Origin: DATJFQ01 sp035492775
Lineage (GTDB): Bacteria > Acidobacteriota > Vicinamibacteria > Vicinamibacterales > 2-12-FULL-66-21
Direction: 5' to 3'
NCBI GenBank assembly: GCA_035492775.1
Contig: DATJIW010000073.1
Coordinates: 1 to 64,000 of the forward strand
DNA: 64,000 bases
A program made the position numbers and the translations under genes. Position 1 is the stretch's first letter. Each line of letters begins with the position of its first letter. This document shows positions 1 through 9,967 of this stretch, piece after piece. Under the pieces are notes generated by a model. It did not search any database. It saw only the letters and a list, made by a program, of their open reading frames with translations, and was not told the DNA's origin.

Positions 1-641
1 TCTTCGATGTTGCGGCGCGTGACGATGCCGTCGATGGGAGACAGGATGCGGACCTTGCTCAACGTGTAGCGGGCGCTGTCGAGCGCCGCCTGCTCCTGTC
101 GCATCCGGAGCTGCTGCGTGTCGATCTGTTTGTCGGCCGACGCGGCGTCCGCTTCACGCATGCGGAGCGTGCTCTCGGACGTGTCGAGCGCCTGCTTGGT
201 CGTGAGCCCCTGCTTCCAGAGCTGCTGCTGACGCGAGAACTCGTCCTGCGCCTGTTTGAGCGCCGCGTGAGCGCTCTGCGCCGCAACGCGCAGCTGTTCC
301 GTCTGCGAGCGCGCTGCCGCAAGGCTTGCCTGCGCCTGATCGGCCGCGCTGGCGAGCAGCTTCGGGTCGATCTGCATCAGGAACTGCCCCTTTTTCACGC
401 GCACGCCCTCGTCGACCGCGAGGTTGGTGACGCGCCCGACCGTGTCGGCGCTGATGTTCACGAGATCGTGCGGCTGGATCTTGCCCGATGCGCTGACGAC
501 GGCCTGCAGGTCGCGCTTCTGGACGGATTCGACGTTGACCGTCACGCCTTCCTGGCGCCGGAACTTGATATTGACGAATGCGAGCGCGGCCATCACGACG
601 ACCACGCCTACCCCGATCAAAATCTTCTTGTTACGACTCAT
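1..641 (-). CDS. Periplasmic adaptor subunit of an efflux pump (HlyD/MacA type), 3' end cut by the window
   Basis: Membrane-fusion adaptor that would link an inner-membrane ABC or RND pump to an outer-membrane channel. I translated the minus strand from the ATG at 641-639; 213 codons are visible and the frame is open to the window edge. Residues 5-23 form one N-terminal membrane anchor. A first lipoyl half-motif follows around residues 55-90 (GRVTNLAVDEGVRVKKGQ), then a long Ala/Gln/Glu-rich coiled-coil hairpin, and the second lipoyl half (ILSPIDGIVTRRN) is just reached at the edge. This is the usual adaptor order; the beta-barrel and membrane-proximal domains must lie outside. Its ATG overlaps the stop of the upstream Yip1 gene (ATGA), so the two are co-transcribed. 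ABC-linked (MacA-like) or RND-linked cannot be decided here. Confidence 0.88.
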   Translation of the reverse strand, partial: MSRNKKILIGVGVVVVMAALAFVNIKFRRQEGVTVNVESVQKRDLQAVVSASGKIQPHDLVNISADTVGRVTNLAVDEGVRVKKGQFLMQIDPKLLASAADQAQASLAAARSQTEQLRVAAQSAHAALKQAQDEFSRQQQLWKQGLTTKQALDTSESTLRMREADAASADKQIDTQQLRMRQEQAALDSARYTLSKVRILSPIDGIVTRRNIE

Positions 642-1357
642 GCACCACCCGCACGGCTCTTGAACACGGCGACGATGACCGCGATCACCGCGTAAACGCT
701 CAAGAGCGAGATCGCAATCGGCTGCGTGCGCCGCTTGTAAAGCACGCCGAGCCCGATCGCGAGCACGATCAGCTGCCACACGAGAAAGACGTCAATCGCG
801 CCCAGAAAGTGCGACGCAAACGATTGCTCCCCCAGCATCGGCAGCAGCGATCCCAGATTGGCTGCGCTCGTGAGCGTGCCGCGGTAGTAGTTCAGCGGCA
901 TCGAAAAGAGCTGTCCGATCACGCCGACCGGCCCCGCATGGACCACCACCGCGAAGACCTGCTTGAACGAGGCCTGCCCGCCCAGCGCTGCGTTGAAAAC
1001 GGCGAACAGAATCCCGGAGATGGCGGCCAGCACGAGCGGGAAGATCACGAGCGTCTGGCCAAGGGCGAAGTAACCCGCGTACGGAGCAATCCGTTCGAAT
1101 GTCTGCAGCTGCTGATCGTTCAGCTGGCGCCCCGTCGTCACCGTATCGAGCCACGCATCCTGCCCAACCTGCGTGAAAAGAAATCCGGCAATGAGGACCG
1201 CCGCGGCACCGATGCAGAGCAGCATCATCCCCAACCATTTCGGATGAGCCGCTACCGAAGCGAATGTGTCGCGAGGGCTGGTGATGATCCCGAAAAAGCG
1301 TGCAGGGAGGCTCATCGGCGCGGGGGCGGCGCCGGGCTCCACCGAAAGGCTGGTCAT
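638..1357 (-). CDS. Yip1-family integral membrane protein
   Basis: Small polytopic inner-membrane protein of unknown function. From the ATG at 1357 it is 239 residues: a short Pro/Ala-rich cytoplasmic start, the segment FFGIITSPRDTFASVAAHP typical of bacterial Yip1-domain proteins, then about five hydrophobic helices separated by short loops. A longer frame starts 24 codons upstream, but the 1357 start is preceded by a good ribosome site (AGGTGG, 7 bases before ATG), so I chose it. The stop overlaps the start of the adaptor gene by four bases. In Acidobacteria such genes are often found beside efflux adaptor and ABC permease genes (from memory). A role in export or membrane organisation is inference only. 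Confidence 0.8.
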   Translation of the reverse strand: MTSLSVEPGAAPAPMSLPARFFGIITSPRDTFASVAAHPKWLGMMLLCIGAAAVLIAGFLFTQVGQDAWLDTVTTGRQLNDQQLQTFERIAPYAGYFALGQTLVIFPLVLAAISGILFAVFNAALGGQASFKQVFAVVVHAGPVGVIGQLFSMPLNYYRGTLTSAANLGSLLPMLGEQSFASHFLGAIDVFLVWQLIVLAIGLGVLYKRRTQPIAISLLSVYAVIAVIVAVFKSRAGGA

Positions 1358-1534
1358 AGAAGTACCACCTGTGGCGCGAGTTTGCGGACTCGTGGAATAG
1401 GCGATTGTACTACGACGAATACGTGTCATTCATCCCGAAAGTTTCATCGCCTCATCAGCGAAGTCTCACGCAGCGAAAGGGTTACGACGATTCAGCCGCC
1501 CGTGACGAACACCCGCGTACGATAAGCTCGGCGA

Positions 1535-2449
1535 ATGCGCACGCTCGTCGTCGTCATTGGCCTCTTGATACCTCTCGTCGGCCGCCCGCCAGCTGCGCTG
1601 GCGCAGGCCGAGCCGCCGGTTGGCGTTCGGGCTGCCGGCATGGGCGGCGCATTCGTCGGGGTCGCAGACGACGCGTCCGCTGTTTACTGGAATCCCGCGG
1701 GACTGGCGTCAGGCGCGTTCTTCGGCCTGGTGCTGGACCGCTCGTCGTTCAAAACGGGTGATGGGGACAACGCGCCCGACTCCTCGGCGTTGCTCCTCGC
1801 CGCGGGCAGTCCACCACTCGGTGCCACCTATTACCGCCTGGCGTTTCCGGTAGCCGCTACCGGAACCGGCGCCGGCGACCGAAATACCGTTGGTTTCACG
1901 CTGGTCACCAACCAGTTTGGCGTGACGCTCGACCAGTCCCTTCGCGATGGCCTCGCGGTCGGGGTCACGGTGAAAGGCGTGCACGCGACGACGGAGGTCG
2001 GATCGCGGACCGCGCTCGACGCGGACATCGGCCTGATGTTCTCCGGGTCGGTTGGCCGCGCCGGCGTTGCCGTCCGCAACGCCTTCGAGCCTGATTTCAC
2101 GACGCCGATCGGCATCGTCCGCCTCCAGCGGCGTGTCAGGGCCGGAGGGTCGCTGCTGCTTCGGCAGATGGTCAGGGTCGCGGGGGATGTCGACATTACG
2201 ACTGCCGATACGCCCCTCGGGCCCTGGCGGGACGCGGCCGTCGGCGCCGAGGCGCATCCGCTGACGCGGGCCTGGATGCGCGGTGGTGTGCACTGGAACA
2301 CCGCCGGGGGCGCCCTTGGCGACGCCCCAATTTTGTCGGTCGGCGGCTCGGGTGTCGTTTATGGCTCTCTTATGGTGGATGCCCAAGTCAGTTTCGGGTC
2401 GGAAAACGGCAATCGGGGCTGGGGAGCGGGGCTCAGGTACAATTTTTAG
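1535..2449 (+). CDS. Outer-membrane beta-barrel protein, PorV/PorQ/FadL-like
   Basis: Probable outer-membrane barrel of 304 residues. It has a clear signal peptide (about residues 1-24, ending ALAQA). The mature N-terminus carries RAAGMGGAFVGVADDASAVY followed by WNPAGLA, the hallmark of PorV/PorQ and OMPP1/FadL-type barrels. Alternating amphipathic strands fill the rest and the chain ends in YNF, an aromatic C-terminus suited to recognition by the BAM machinery. The start ATG has no strong ribosome site; a TACGAT hexamer lies 11 bases upstream, so the transcript may be nearly leaderless. It precedes pilB by 95 bases. Whether it helps the pilus or another secretion process is unknown. Confidence 0.75.
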   Translation: MRTLVVVIGLLIPLVGRPPAALAQAEPPVGVRAAGMGGAFVGVADDASAVYWNPAGLASGAFFGLVLDRSSFKTGDGDNAPDSSALLLAAGSPPLGATYYRLAFPVAATGTGAGDRNTVGFTLVTNQFGVTLDQSLRDGLAVGVTVKGVHATTEVGSRTALDADIGLMFSGSVGRAGVAVRNAFEPDFTTPIGIVRLQRRVRAGGSLLLRQMVRVAGDVDITTADTPLGPWRDAAVGAEAHPLTRAWMRGGVHWNTAGGALGDAPILSVGGSGVVYGSLMVDAQVSFGSENGNRGWGAGLRYNF

Positions 2450-2450
2450 C

Positions 2451-2478
2451 TGGACAAAAAACGTCAATTGTTTACCAT
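2451..2478 (+). promoter_or_regulatory. Candidate sigma-70-type promoter of the pilB operon
   Basis: TGGACA (2451-2456, 5 of 6 to TTGACA), a 16-base spacer and TACCAT (2473-2478, 4 of 6 to TATAAT), starting one base after the stop of the barrel gene and about 65 bases before pilB. The AT-rich patch stands out in this GC-rich sequence. Prediction by eye only. Confidence 0.35.
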
Positions 2479-2510
2479 AGAGTTCTTCCCCGGCGCGAAT
2501 TTCGTCAGCA

Positions 2511-2528
2511 GCGGGCGTGACAGCCCGC
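2511..2528 (+). other. Hairpin in the pilB leader
   Basis: Perfect 6-bp stem GCGGGC/GCCCGC with a GTGACA loop, 16 bases before the pilB start. No T-tract follows, so it is not an intrinsic terminator. It could stabilise the 5' end or affect translation, since pilB lacks an obvious ribosome site. Confidence 0.4.
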
Positions 2529-2544
2529 ACTGCGAGTCCGAACG

Positions 2545-4341
2545 ATGCCTGTTCGAATTGGCGAGCTGCTGCTCAAAGAGAAGCGGATTACGTCTGCCCA
2601 GCTGCAGGAGGCGCTGACCTACCAGAAAACCAATGGCGGGAAGCTCGGCCTCAACCTGATCAAGCTGGGCTTCCTGAAGGACGAGGAGATCACCAGCCTG
2701 CTCTCGCGCCAGTATGGCGTGCCGTCGATCAACCTCGCCCAGTTCGACGTCGACCCCGCCATCATCAAGCTGATTCCAAACGAGACCGCTCAGAAATACG
2801 AAATCATTCCGCTCAGCCGATCCGGCGCCACGCTGACGATCGCGATGACCGATCCGACCAACGTGTTCGCCATGGACGACATCAAGTTCATGACGGGCTA
2901 CAACGTCGAACCGGTCGTCGCCTCGGAGACCGCGGTGGCCGAAGCGCTCCACCGCTACTATCCGACCGCGCCGACGCGCGTCGTCGAAAAGAAGGTCGAG
3001 AAGAAACCGCCGAAGCTGCAGCAGGAAGCGAATCTGACCAACGCGGCGACGCTCGAGATGGTCACCAAGGCGCTCGAGGAAACCGCCTCGGTCGCCGACG
3101 ACGATGTGGAGCTGCTCGAGGAGATCGAGCAGATCGACGTCACGTCGCTCGAGAAGCAGGGGGGCGAGGCGCCGGTCATCCGCCTCGTGAACCTGATGCT
3201 GATGTCGGCGATCCAGAAGGGCGCCAGCGACATCCACATCGAGCCGTACGAGAAGGAGTTCCGCGTACGGTTCCGCATCGACGGCCTCCTGTACAACGTC
3301 ATGGCGCCGCCGATGAAGTTCCGCGATGCGATCACGTCGCGCATCAAGATCATGGCGAAGCTCGACATCGCGGAGAAGCGGCTGCCGCAGGACGGCCGCA
3401 TCAAGATTCGCTTCTCCGACGGAGAAGGCGGCACCAAGGAGATCGATTTCCGCGTGTCGTGCCTGCCGACGCTGTTCGGCGAGAAGATCGTGATGCGTCT
3501 CCTCGACAAGGACAAGCTGATGCTCGACATGACGAAGCTCGGGTTCGAGCCCGACGCGCTTCGCAAACTCGAGACGGCGATCAGCAAGCCCTGGGGCATG
3601 GTGCTCGTGACCGGACCGACGGGGTCGGGCAAGACGAACACGCTCTATTCCTCGATCGCGAAGATCAACACCATCGAAACGAACATCATGACGGCGGAGG
3701 ATCCCGTCGAGTTCAACCTCGTCGGCGTCAACCAGGTGCAGGTCCGCGAGAACATCGGCCTGAACTTCGCCGCGGCGCTCCGTTCGTTTCTCCGGCAGGA
3801 CCCGAACATCATCCTGGTCGGCGAAGTCCGCGACTTCGAGACAGCCGAGATTGCCGTGAAGGCGTCGCTGACCGGCCACCTCGTGCTCTCCACGCTGCAC
3901 ACCAACGACGCGCCGAGCACGATCAGCCGTCTGATGAACATGGGCATCGAGCCGTTTCTCGTCGCCAGCTCGGTGAACCTCATTTGCGCGCAGCGCCTGG
4001 TGCGCCGCGTGTGTTCGAAGTGCAAGCAGGACCATCCGCACCCGGCGCAGGCGCTCGTCGACGCCGGGTTCACGCCCGAAGAAGCCGCCTCGATCGTCCC
4101 CAAGAAAGGCAAGGGCTGCGAGCACTGCAACAACACCGGCTACAAGGGACGCGTCGGCCTGTACGAGGTCATGGAGATTACCGAGGAGATCCGCGAGCTG
4201 ATCCTCGTCGGCGCGTCAGCGCTCGAACTGCGGCGCAAGGCGATCGACGAGGGCATGATCACCCTCCGGCGGAGCGGACTGCAGAAAGTGATGGAGGGCA
4301 TCACGACGATCGAGGAAGTCGCGCGAGAAACCGTCAAATAA
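2545..4341 (+). CDS. pilB: Type IV pilus extension ATPase PilB
   Basis: Cytoplasmic hexameric motor that powers pilus polymerisation. It has 598 residues, usual for PilB. The N-terminal MshEN/GspE_N-type domain (about 1-150, starting RIGELLLKEKRIT) is followed by an acidic linker and the secretion ATPase core: Walker A GPTGSGKT at 357-364, an Asp box region around TAEDPVEFNL, Walker B region NIILVGEVRD, and a His box (STLHTND). The PilB/GspE-specific zinc tetracysteine is intact (C490-X2-C493 and C525-X2-C528). It leads the pilB-pilT-pilC-pilS-pilR order seen in many T4P loci. No clear ribosome site precedes the ATG; the start is supported by the conserved N-terminal domain. Confidence 0.97.
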   Translation: MPVRIGELLLKEKRITSAQLQEALTYQKTNGGKLGLNLIKLGFLKDEEITSLLSRQYGVPSINLAQFDVDPAIIKLIPNETAQKYEIIPLSRSGATLTIAMTDPTNVFAMDDIKFMTGYNVEPVVASETAVAEALHRYYPTAPTRVVEKKVEKKPPKLQQEANLTNAATLEMVTKALEETASVADDDVELLEEIEQIDVTSLEKQGGEAPVIRLVNLMLMSAIQKGASDIHIEPYEKEFRVRFRIDGLLYNVMAPPMKFRDAITSRIKIMAKLDIAEKRLPQDGRIKIRFSDGEGGTKEIDFRVSCLPTLFGEKIVMRLLDKDKLMLDMTKLGFEPDALRKLETAISKPWGMVLVTGPTGSGKTNTLYSSIAKINTIETNIMTAEDPVEFNLVGVNQVQVRENIGLNFAAALRSFLRQDPNIILVGEVRDFETAEIAVKASLTGHLVLSTLHTNDAPSTISRLMNMGIEPFLVASSVNLICAQRLVRRVCSKCKQDHPHPAQALVDAGFTPEEAASIVPKKGKGCEHCNNTGYKGRVGLYEVMEITEEIRELILVGASALELRRKAIDEGMITLRRSGLQKVMEGITTIEEVARETVK

Positions 4342-4359
4342 ACGCACCACTTGCCAGTA

Positions 4360-4418
4360 GCGGGTTTCCCGTCGGGAACCGGGAGCTGGGAACTGGAAAA
4401 CGGAAACTGGAGACTGAT
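4360..4418 (+). repeat. Degenerate GGRAMCTGG-like short repeats between pilB and pilT
   Basis: The pilB-pilT gap is made of imperfect purine-rich units (GGGAACCGG, GGGAGCTGG, GGAACTGG, GGAAACTGG) ending at the pilT start. Similar material (GGCTGGCAACCGGCAACC) fills the pilT-pilC gap at about 5560-5625. The last unit doubles as the pilT ribosome site (GGAG, 8 bases before TTG). Otherwise no function is visible. Confidence 0.45.
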
Positions 4419-5552
4419 TTGGCTACGTTGCCCGAACTGCTCAAGACGCTGGTCGACAATCACGGATCGGACCTGCACATCACCACGAATACGCCGCCAC
4501 AGGTCCGCATCCACGGCCGGATGCAGCCGCTCGATCTCCCGCCGCTCACGGCCGCCGACACGAAAACGCTGGCCTACAGCGTCCTGACGGATGTGCAGAA
4601 GAAGCGCTTCGAGGAGACGATGGAGCTGGACTTCTCGTTCGGCATCCGCAACATCGCGCGCTTCCGGTGCAACGTGTTCAATCAGCGCGGGGCCGTCGCC
4701 GCGGTGTACCGGGTGATTCCCGAACAGATCAAGGGCTTCCAGGAACTCGGTCTGCCGCAGGTGCTCGCGACGCTGGCCGAACGTCCGCGCGGCCTCGTGC
4801 TCGTGACGGGTCCGACCGGATCCGGGAAGTCGACCACGCTGGCCGCGATGATCGACAAGATCAACGCCGAACGCCACGAACACATCCTCACGATCGAAGA
4901 CCCGATCGAGTTCGTGCATGCGCACAAGAGCTGTCTCGTGAACCAGCGCGAGGTGCACCAGGACACGATGGGATTCTCGAATGCGCTGCGCGCGGCGCTC
5001 CGGGAAGACCCCGACATCGTCCTCATCGGCGAGTTGCGCGACCTCGAAACCATCGAGTCGGCGCTGCGGATCGCGGAAACGGGCCACCTCACGTTCGCGA
5101 CGCTGCACACGAACTCCGCAGCCCAGACGATCAACCGCATCATCGACGTCTTCCCTTCGCACCAGCAGGGGCAGATCCGGACCCAGCTGTCGCTGGTGCT
5201 CGAAGGGATCGTCTGCCAGGCGCTGCTGCCGAGGGCGGACGGCAAGGGCCGCGTCGTGGCGCTCGAGATTCTGGTGCCGACGCCGGCCATCCGGAACCTC
5301 GTTCGCGACGACAAGGTGCACCAGATCTATTCGGCGATGCAGTCCGGCCAGGAGAAGGTCGGGATGCAGACGATGAACCAGTGCCTCGCGACGCTGTATC
5401 AGAAGCGGCTCGTCGCGCTCGAAACCGCGCTGAGCGCGTCGTCGAACAGAGACGAGCTGGAGCAGATCATCGCGCGCGGCGCCGGCGTTGTGCCGGGCGC
5501 GGGCATGCGTCCCGGCGCGCCGGCCGGGCAGCGGTCACCGCTCGGAAGGTGA
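4419..5552 (+). CDS. pilT: Type IV pilus retraction ATPase PilT
   Basis: Cytoplasmic motor that depolymerises pili, driving twitching and DNA uptake in known systems. I place the start at TTG 4419 (ATLPELLKTLVDNHGSDLHI, ribosome-like CTGGAGA just upstream), giving 377 residues. The N-terminal PAS-like domain is followed by the ATPase core: Walker A GPTGSGKS at 131-138, IEDPIEF, Walker B IVLIGELRDLET, His box FATLHTNSA, and the PilT-specific AIRNLV near residue 287. The tail after about residue 350 is Gly/Pro-rich and variable. The frame stays open upstream through pilB in another reading frame, which is coincidental. A second retraction ATPase (PilU) is not seen in the window. Confidence 0.96.
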   Translation: MATLPELLKTLVDNHGSDLHITTNTPPQVRIHGRMQPLDLPPLTAADTKTLAYSVLTDVQKKRFEETMELDFSFGIRNIARFRCNVFNQRGAVAAVYRVIPEQIKGFQELGLPQVLATLAERPRGLVLVTGPTGSGKSTTLAAMIDKINAERHEHILTIEDPIEFVHAHKSCLVNQREVHQDTMGFSNALRAALREDPDIVLIGELRDLETIESALRIAETGHLTFATLHTNSAAQTINRIIDVFPSHQQGQIRTQLSLVLEGIVCQALLPRADGKGRVVALEILVPTPAIRNLVRDDKVHQIYSAMQSGQEKVGMQTMNQCLATLYQKRLVALETALSASSNRDELEQIIARGAGVVPGAGMRPGAPAGQRSPLGR

Positions 5553-5634
5553 ACAGGAACGTTACCGGCTGGCAGTCGTCGGTTGACCGGGCTGGCAACC
5601 GGCAACCGCGAACCGGCAAGTGGTGGAGCGATTG

Positions 5635-6837
5635 ATGCCTACCTTCGCATATAACGGACGAACGCGTGGAGGACAGACCGTCACCGGCGAGCGGATCGCG
5701 GACACGGTGGACGCGGCAGTCGCTGCGCTCCGCCGCGAGCAGATCCAGGTGACGCGGATCGACCAGGCGAAAGAGAAGGCAGTCAAAAAACCAAAGGGCA
5801 GCGCGCCGCCCGCCAAGAACCTGGCGATCTTCACGCGGCAGTTCTCCGTCATGATCGACGCCGGGCTGCCGCTCGTCCAGTGCCTCGACATCCTCGGCCG
5901 GCAGGAGCCCCACAAAGGGTTTGCCGAAGCCATCCTCCAGGTCCGTTCGGACGTCGAGGCGGGCGCCGCGCTCGCCGATGCGATGAAGCGCCACCCGAAG
6001 ACATTCGATCCGCTGTATTCGAACATGATCGCCGCGGGCGAAGCGGGCGGCATCCTGGACACGATCCTGAAGCGGCTCGCGGTCTACATCGAGAAGAGCG
6101 TCAAGCTGAAGGGGCAGGTCAAGTCCGCGATGATCTATCCGATCGCGGTCATCGTGATCGCCGCGATCGTCGTCGCGGCGATCCTGTGGAAGGTCATTCC
6201 CACGTTCGCCCAGCTGTTCGCCGGCCTCGGGGCCCAGCTTCCGCTGCCGACGCGCGTCGTCATCGCGCTGAGTGATGGCCTGGTCGCCTACGGACCCGTC
6301 GTGGTGCTCGCCCTCGGCGGCGCGATTTACGGCGTGAAGAAGTACTACGACACGCCCGCGGGACGATATCAGATCGACGGCATGCTGCTTCGCGCCCCGA
6401 TTCTCGGGATGATCCTGCGCAAGATCGCCGTGGCGCGGTTCTGCCGGACGCTTTCCACGCTGCTGGCCTCCGGCGTGCCGATTCTGGACGGCCTGGACAT
6501 CACCGGACGGACTGCCGGCAACGCGATCATCGAGGAAGCCATTCAGAAAACACGCAGCAGCATCGAGCGCGGCGAAACCGTGTCGCAGCCGCTCCGCGAA
6601 ACGAACGTTTTTCCGTCGATGGTCGTCCAGATGATCAACGTGGGTGAGACGACTGGCGCGCTCGACGCGATGCTCGGCAAGATTGCCGACTTCTACGAAG
6701 AAGAGGTGGACACCGCGGTCGCCGGGCTGCTGACACTGATGGAACCGATCATGATTGCCGTGCTCGGCGGCATCGTCGGCGGCATCGTCATCGCGATGTA
6801 CATGCCGATCTTCGACCTGATCTCGAAGTTGACCTAG
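5635..6837 (+). CDS. pilC: Type IV pilus inner-membrane platform protein PilC
   Basis: Inner-membrane protein that connects the PilB/PilT motors to the growing pilin fibre. It has 400 residues from ATG 5635, which is preceded by GTGGAG at good spacing. A GTG five codons upstream in the same frame is less likely. Two T2SSF domains are visible, each a cytoplasmic helical bundle followed by membrane segments: about 65-190 (FTRQFSVMIDAGLPLVQCL) and 270-395 (FCRTLSTLLASGVPILDGL), ending with the last hydrophobic helix and MYMPIFDLISKL. Length and internal duplication match the family. It sits between pilT and pilS. Confidence 0.96.
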   Translation: MPTFAYNGRTRGGQTVTGERIADTVDAAVAALRREQIQVTRIDQAKEKAVKKPKGSAPPAKNLAIFTRQFSVMIDAGLPLVQCLDILGRQEPHKGFAEAILQVRSDVEAGAALADAMKRHPKTFDPLYSNMIAAGEAGGILDTILKRLAVYIEKSVKLKGQVKSAMIYPIAVIVIAAIVVAAILWKVIPTFAQLFAGLGAQLPLPTRVVIALSDGLVAYGPVVVLALGGAIYGVKKYYDTPAGRYQIDGMLLRAPILGMILRKIAVARFCRTLSTLLASGVPILDGLDITGRTAGNAIIEEAIQKTRSSIERGETVSQPLRETNVFPSMVVQMINVGETTGALDAMLGKIADFYEEEVDTAVAGLLTLMEPIMIAVLGGIVGGIVIAMYMPIFDLISKLT

Positions 6838-6868
6838 ATCGGACGAACGGACTCCGGACGACGAACAA

Positions 6869-8530
6869 GTGACGTCTTCAACACTCCGGCGAACGCTGCT
6901 CTGGCTGATGGGCGGACGTGTGGCCGTCGTGACGCTGCTGCTCGGCACCGCCATCGTCATCCAGCTGCACGCGCCGGAAACATTTCCGATCGACCCGTTT
7001 TTCGCGCTGATCGGACTCACGTACGCGCTGACGTTCCTCTGGGCGCTCACGCTGCGGTACCTGGATCGCGCGCCATGGATCGTCGACGTGCAGGTTGCAT
7101 CCGACACGCTCATCGTCGCGGCCATCGTGCACCTGTCCGGCGGCGTCGCGAGCTACTACGCGTCGCTCTATACGTTGCCGATCATCGCGGCGAGCACTGT
7201 GCGGTTTTCGCGCGGCGGCCTGAGCATTGCGCTTCTCAGCTCTGCGGTCTACATCGGCCTGGTCGTCGCACAGTATTCGCCGGCGTCGATCCTTCAGGGC
7301 ACGGTGCCGGTTGCGATTCTGCCGGCGACGCGCGTGGCCGCATTCACGGTGACGTTGAACGTGTTCGGGTTCTTCGCCGTCGCGGCGCTCAGCGGCTACC
7401 TGGCTGAGGGGCTCCGCCGCACGGGCGAGCAGCTCGAGGAAGCCTCGACGCAGCTCGCCGATCTGCAGGCGTTCAGCCAGCACGTCATCGACAGTCTGAC
7501 GAGCGGCCTTGCCACCTGCGACGTCGACGGCCGGCTGTTGACCTTCAACCATGCGGCGGAGACGATCACCGGCCTGACGGGCCCTGAAGCGATCGGCGCG
7601 GACGTCCGCGAGGCGCTGCAACTGCCGCCCGTGCTGCTCGGCATGCTTGGCTGCGCGACGCCTCCGCCCCCGGTGCCGCGCATGGAGTATTCGTTCTCGC
7701 GCGGAGACGGCCACGCCATCGAGCTCGGCATGAGCTGCGGACCGGTGATGACGCCGCGCGGCGTTGCCGGCCTGTTGTTCACGTTTCAGGACATCACGGA
7801 CGTGAAGAAGCAGGAGCGCGACGCGCGCGCGCAGCACCGGCTCGCGGCGGTCGGCGAGATGGCCGCCGGGATTGCCCACGAGATCCGGAACCCGCTCGCG
7901 TCGATGGCGGGATCGATCCAGATCCTCCGCCAGGAGCTGCCGCTGACGACGGAGCAGTCGCAGCTGATGGACATCGTGCTTCGCGAATCCGATCGGCTGA
8001 ACGAGACGATCCGGAGTTTTCTCTCTTACGCCCGCCCGCAACGCGGCGCATCGACGGAGATGGACGTCCGACGCGCCATCACCGATACGGCAACGCTGCT
8101 CGAGAACAATGCCGAGGTGACGGACCGGCACGCCATCGACGTGGACGTCCCAGACGAGCCTCTCCTCTATCACGCGGACGAGGCGCAAATCCGGCAGATC
8201 GTCTGGAACCTCGCGACCAATGGACTCCGCGCGATGCCCGACGGCGGCCGGCTGCGGCTGTCGGTGCACGCGTCGACTGGCGGTGAGCACGGTGCCGTGG
8301 TCATCGCCGTGCAGGACGAAGGGACAGGCATCGCGCCCGAGGAGCTGGACGGAATCTTCCAGCCGTTCCGTGGCGGCTTTGCCCGCGGTACCGGACTGGG
8401 TTTGTCCATCGTCCACCGGATTGCCAGCGACTACGGCGGGGAAGTCCGGGTTGCGTCGCGCAAGGGGGACGGGACGACCGTCGAAGTTCTACTGCCGCTG
8501 ACCCCGGCGCGCGCCGCGGTCCTGAGATAG
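6869..8530 (+). CDS. pilS: PilS-type sensor histidine kinase
   Basis: Membrane sensor of the PilS/PilR pair that controls pilin transcription. It has 553 residues from GTG 6869. About six hydrophobic segments occupy residues 10-190 (PilS architecture), then a PAS domain (about 205-310, DSLTSGLATCDVDGRLLTFN), a HisKA dimerisation domain with phosphoacceptor H337 (GIAHEIRNPLASMAGS), and a HATPase domain with N box (QIVWNLATNGLRAM), G1 (VQDEGTGI) and G2 (GTGLGLSIV). pilR starts 6 bases after its stop. In Pseudomonas PilS senses unpolymerised PilA in the membrane; the same role here is inferred from gene order. Confidence 0.9.
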   Translation: MTSSTLRRTLLWLMGGRVAVVTLLLGTAIVIQLHAPETFPIDPFFALIGLTYALTFLWALTLRYLDRAPWIVDVQVASDTLIVAAIVHLSGGVASYYASLYTLPIIAASTVRFSRGGLSIALLSSAVYIGLVVAQYSPASILQGTVPVAILPATRVAAFTVTLNVFGFFAVAALSGYLAEGLRRTGEQLEEASTQLADLQAFSQHVIDSLTSGLATCDVDGRLLTFNHAAETITGLTGPEAIGADVREALQLPPVLLGMLGCATPPPPVPRMEYSFSRGDGHAIELGMSCGPVMTPRGVAGLLFTFQDITDVKKQERDARAQHRLAAVGEMAAGIAHEIRNPLASMAGSIQILRQELPLTTEQSQLMDIVLRESDRLNETIRSFLSYARPQRGASTEMDVRRAITDTATLLENNAEVTDRHAIDVDVPDEPLLYHADEAQIRQIVWNLATNGLRAMPDGGRLRLSVHASTGGEHGAVVIAVQDEGTGIAPEELDGIFQPFRGGFARGTGLGLSIVHRIASDYGGEVRVASRKGDGTTVEVLLPLTPARAAVLR

Positions 8531-8536
8531 TTCGTT

Positions 8537-9964
<1,428 letters not shown>

Positions 9965-9967
9965 GCC

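Noticed and set aside
578..1525. Plus-strand frame over the Yip1 gene
   Set aside because: Composition is that of an antisense shadow (Arg-, His- and Asp-rich, no domain), while the minus strand encodes clear membrane and adaptor proteins.
2464..4125. Long minus-strand frame opposite pilB, and similar ones opposite pilT, pilC, pilR and smc
   Set aside because: High-GC codon bias leaves the antisense frames open; the translations are His/Asp/Arg-rich without recognisable motifs.
2517..4418. Long open frame reading from upstream of pilB into pilT
   Set aside because: It is an antiphase shadow of pilB that happens to stay open; only the part from TTG 4419 encodes PilT.
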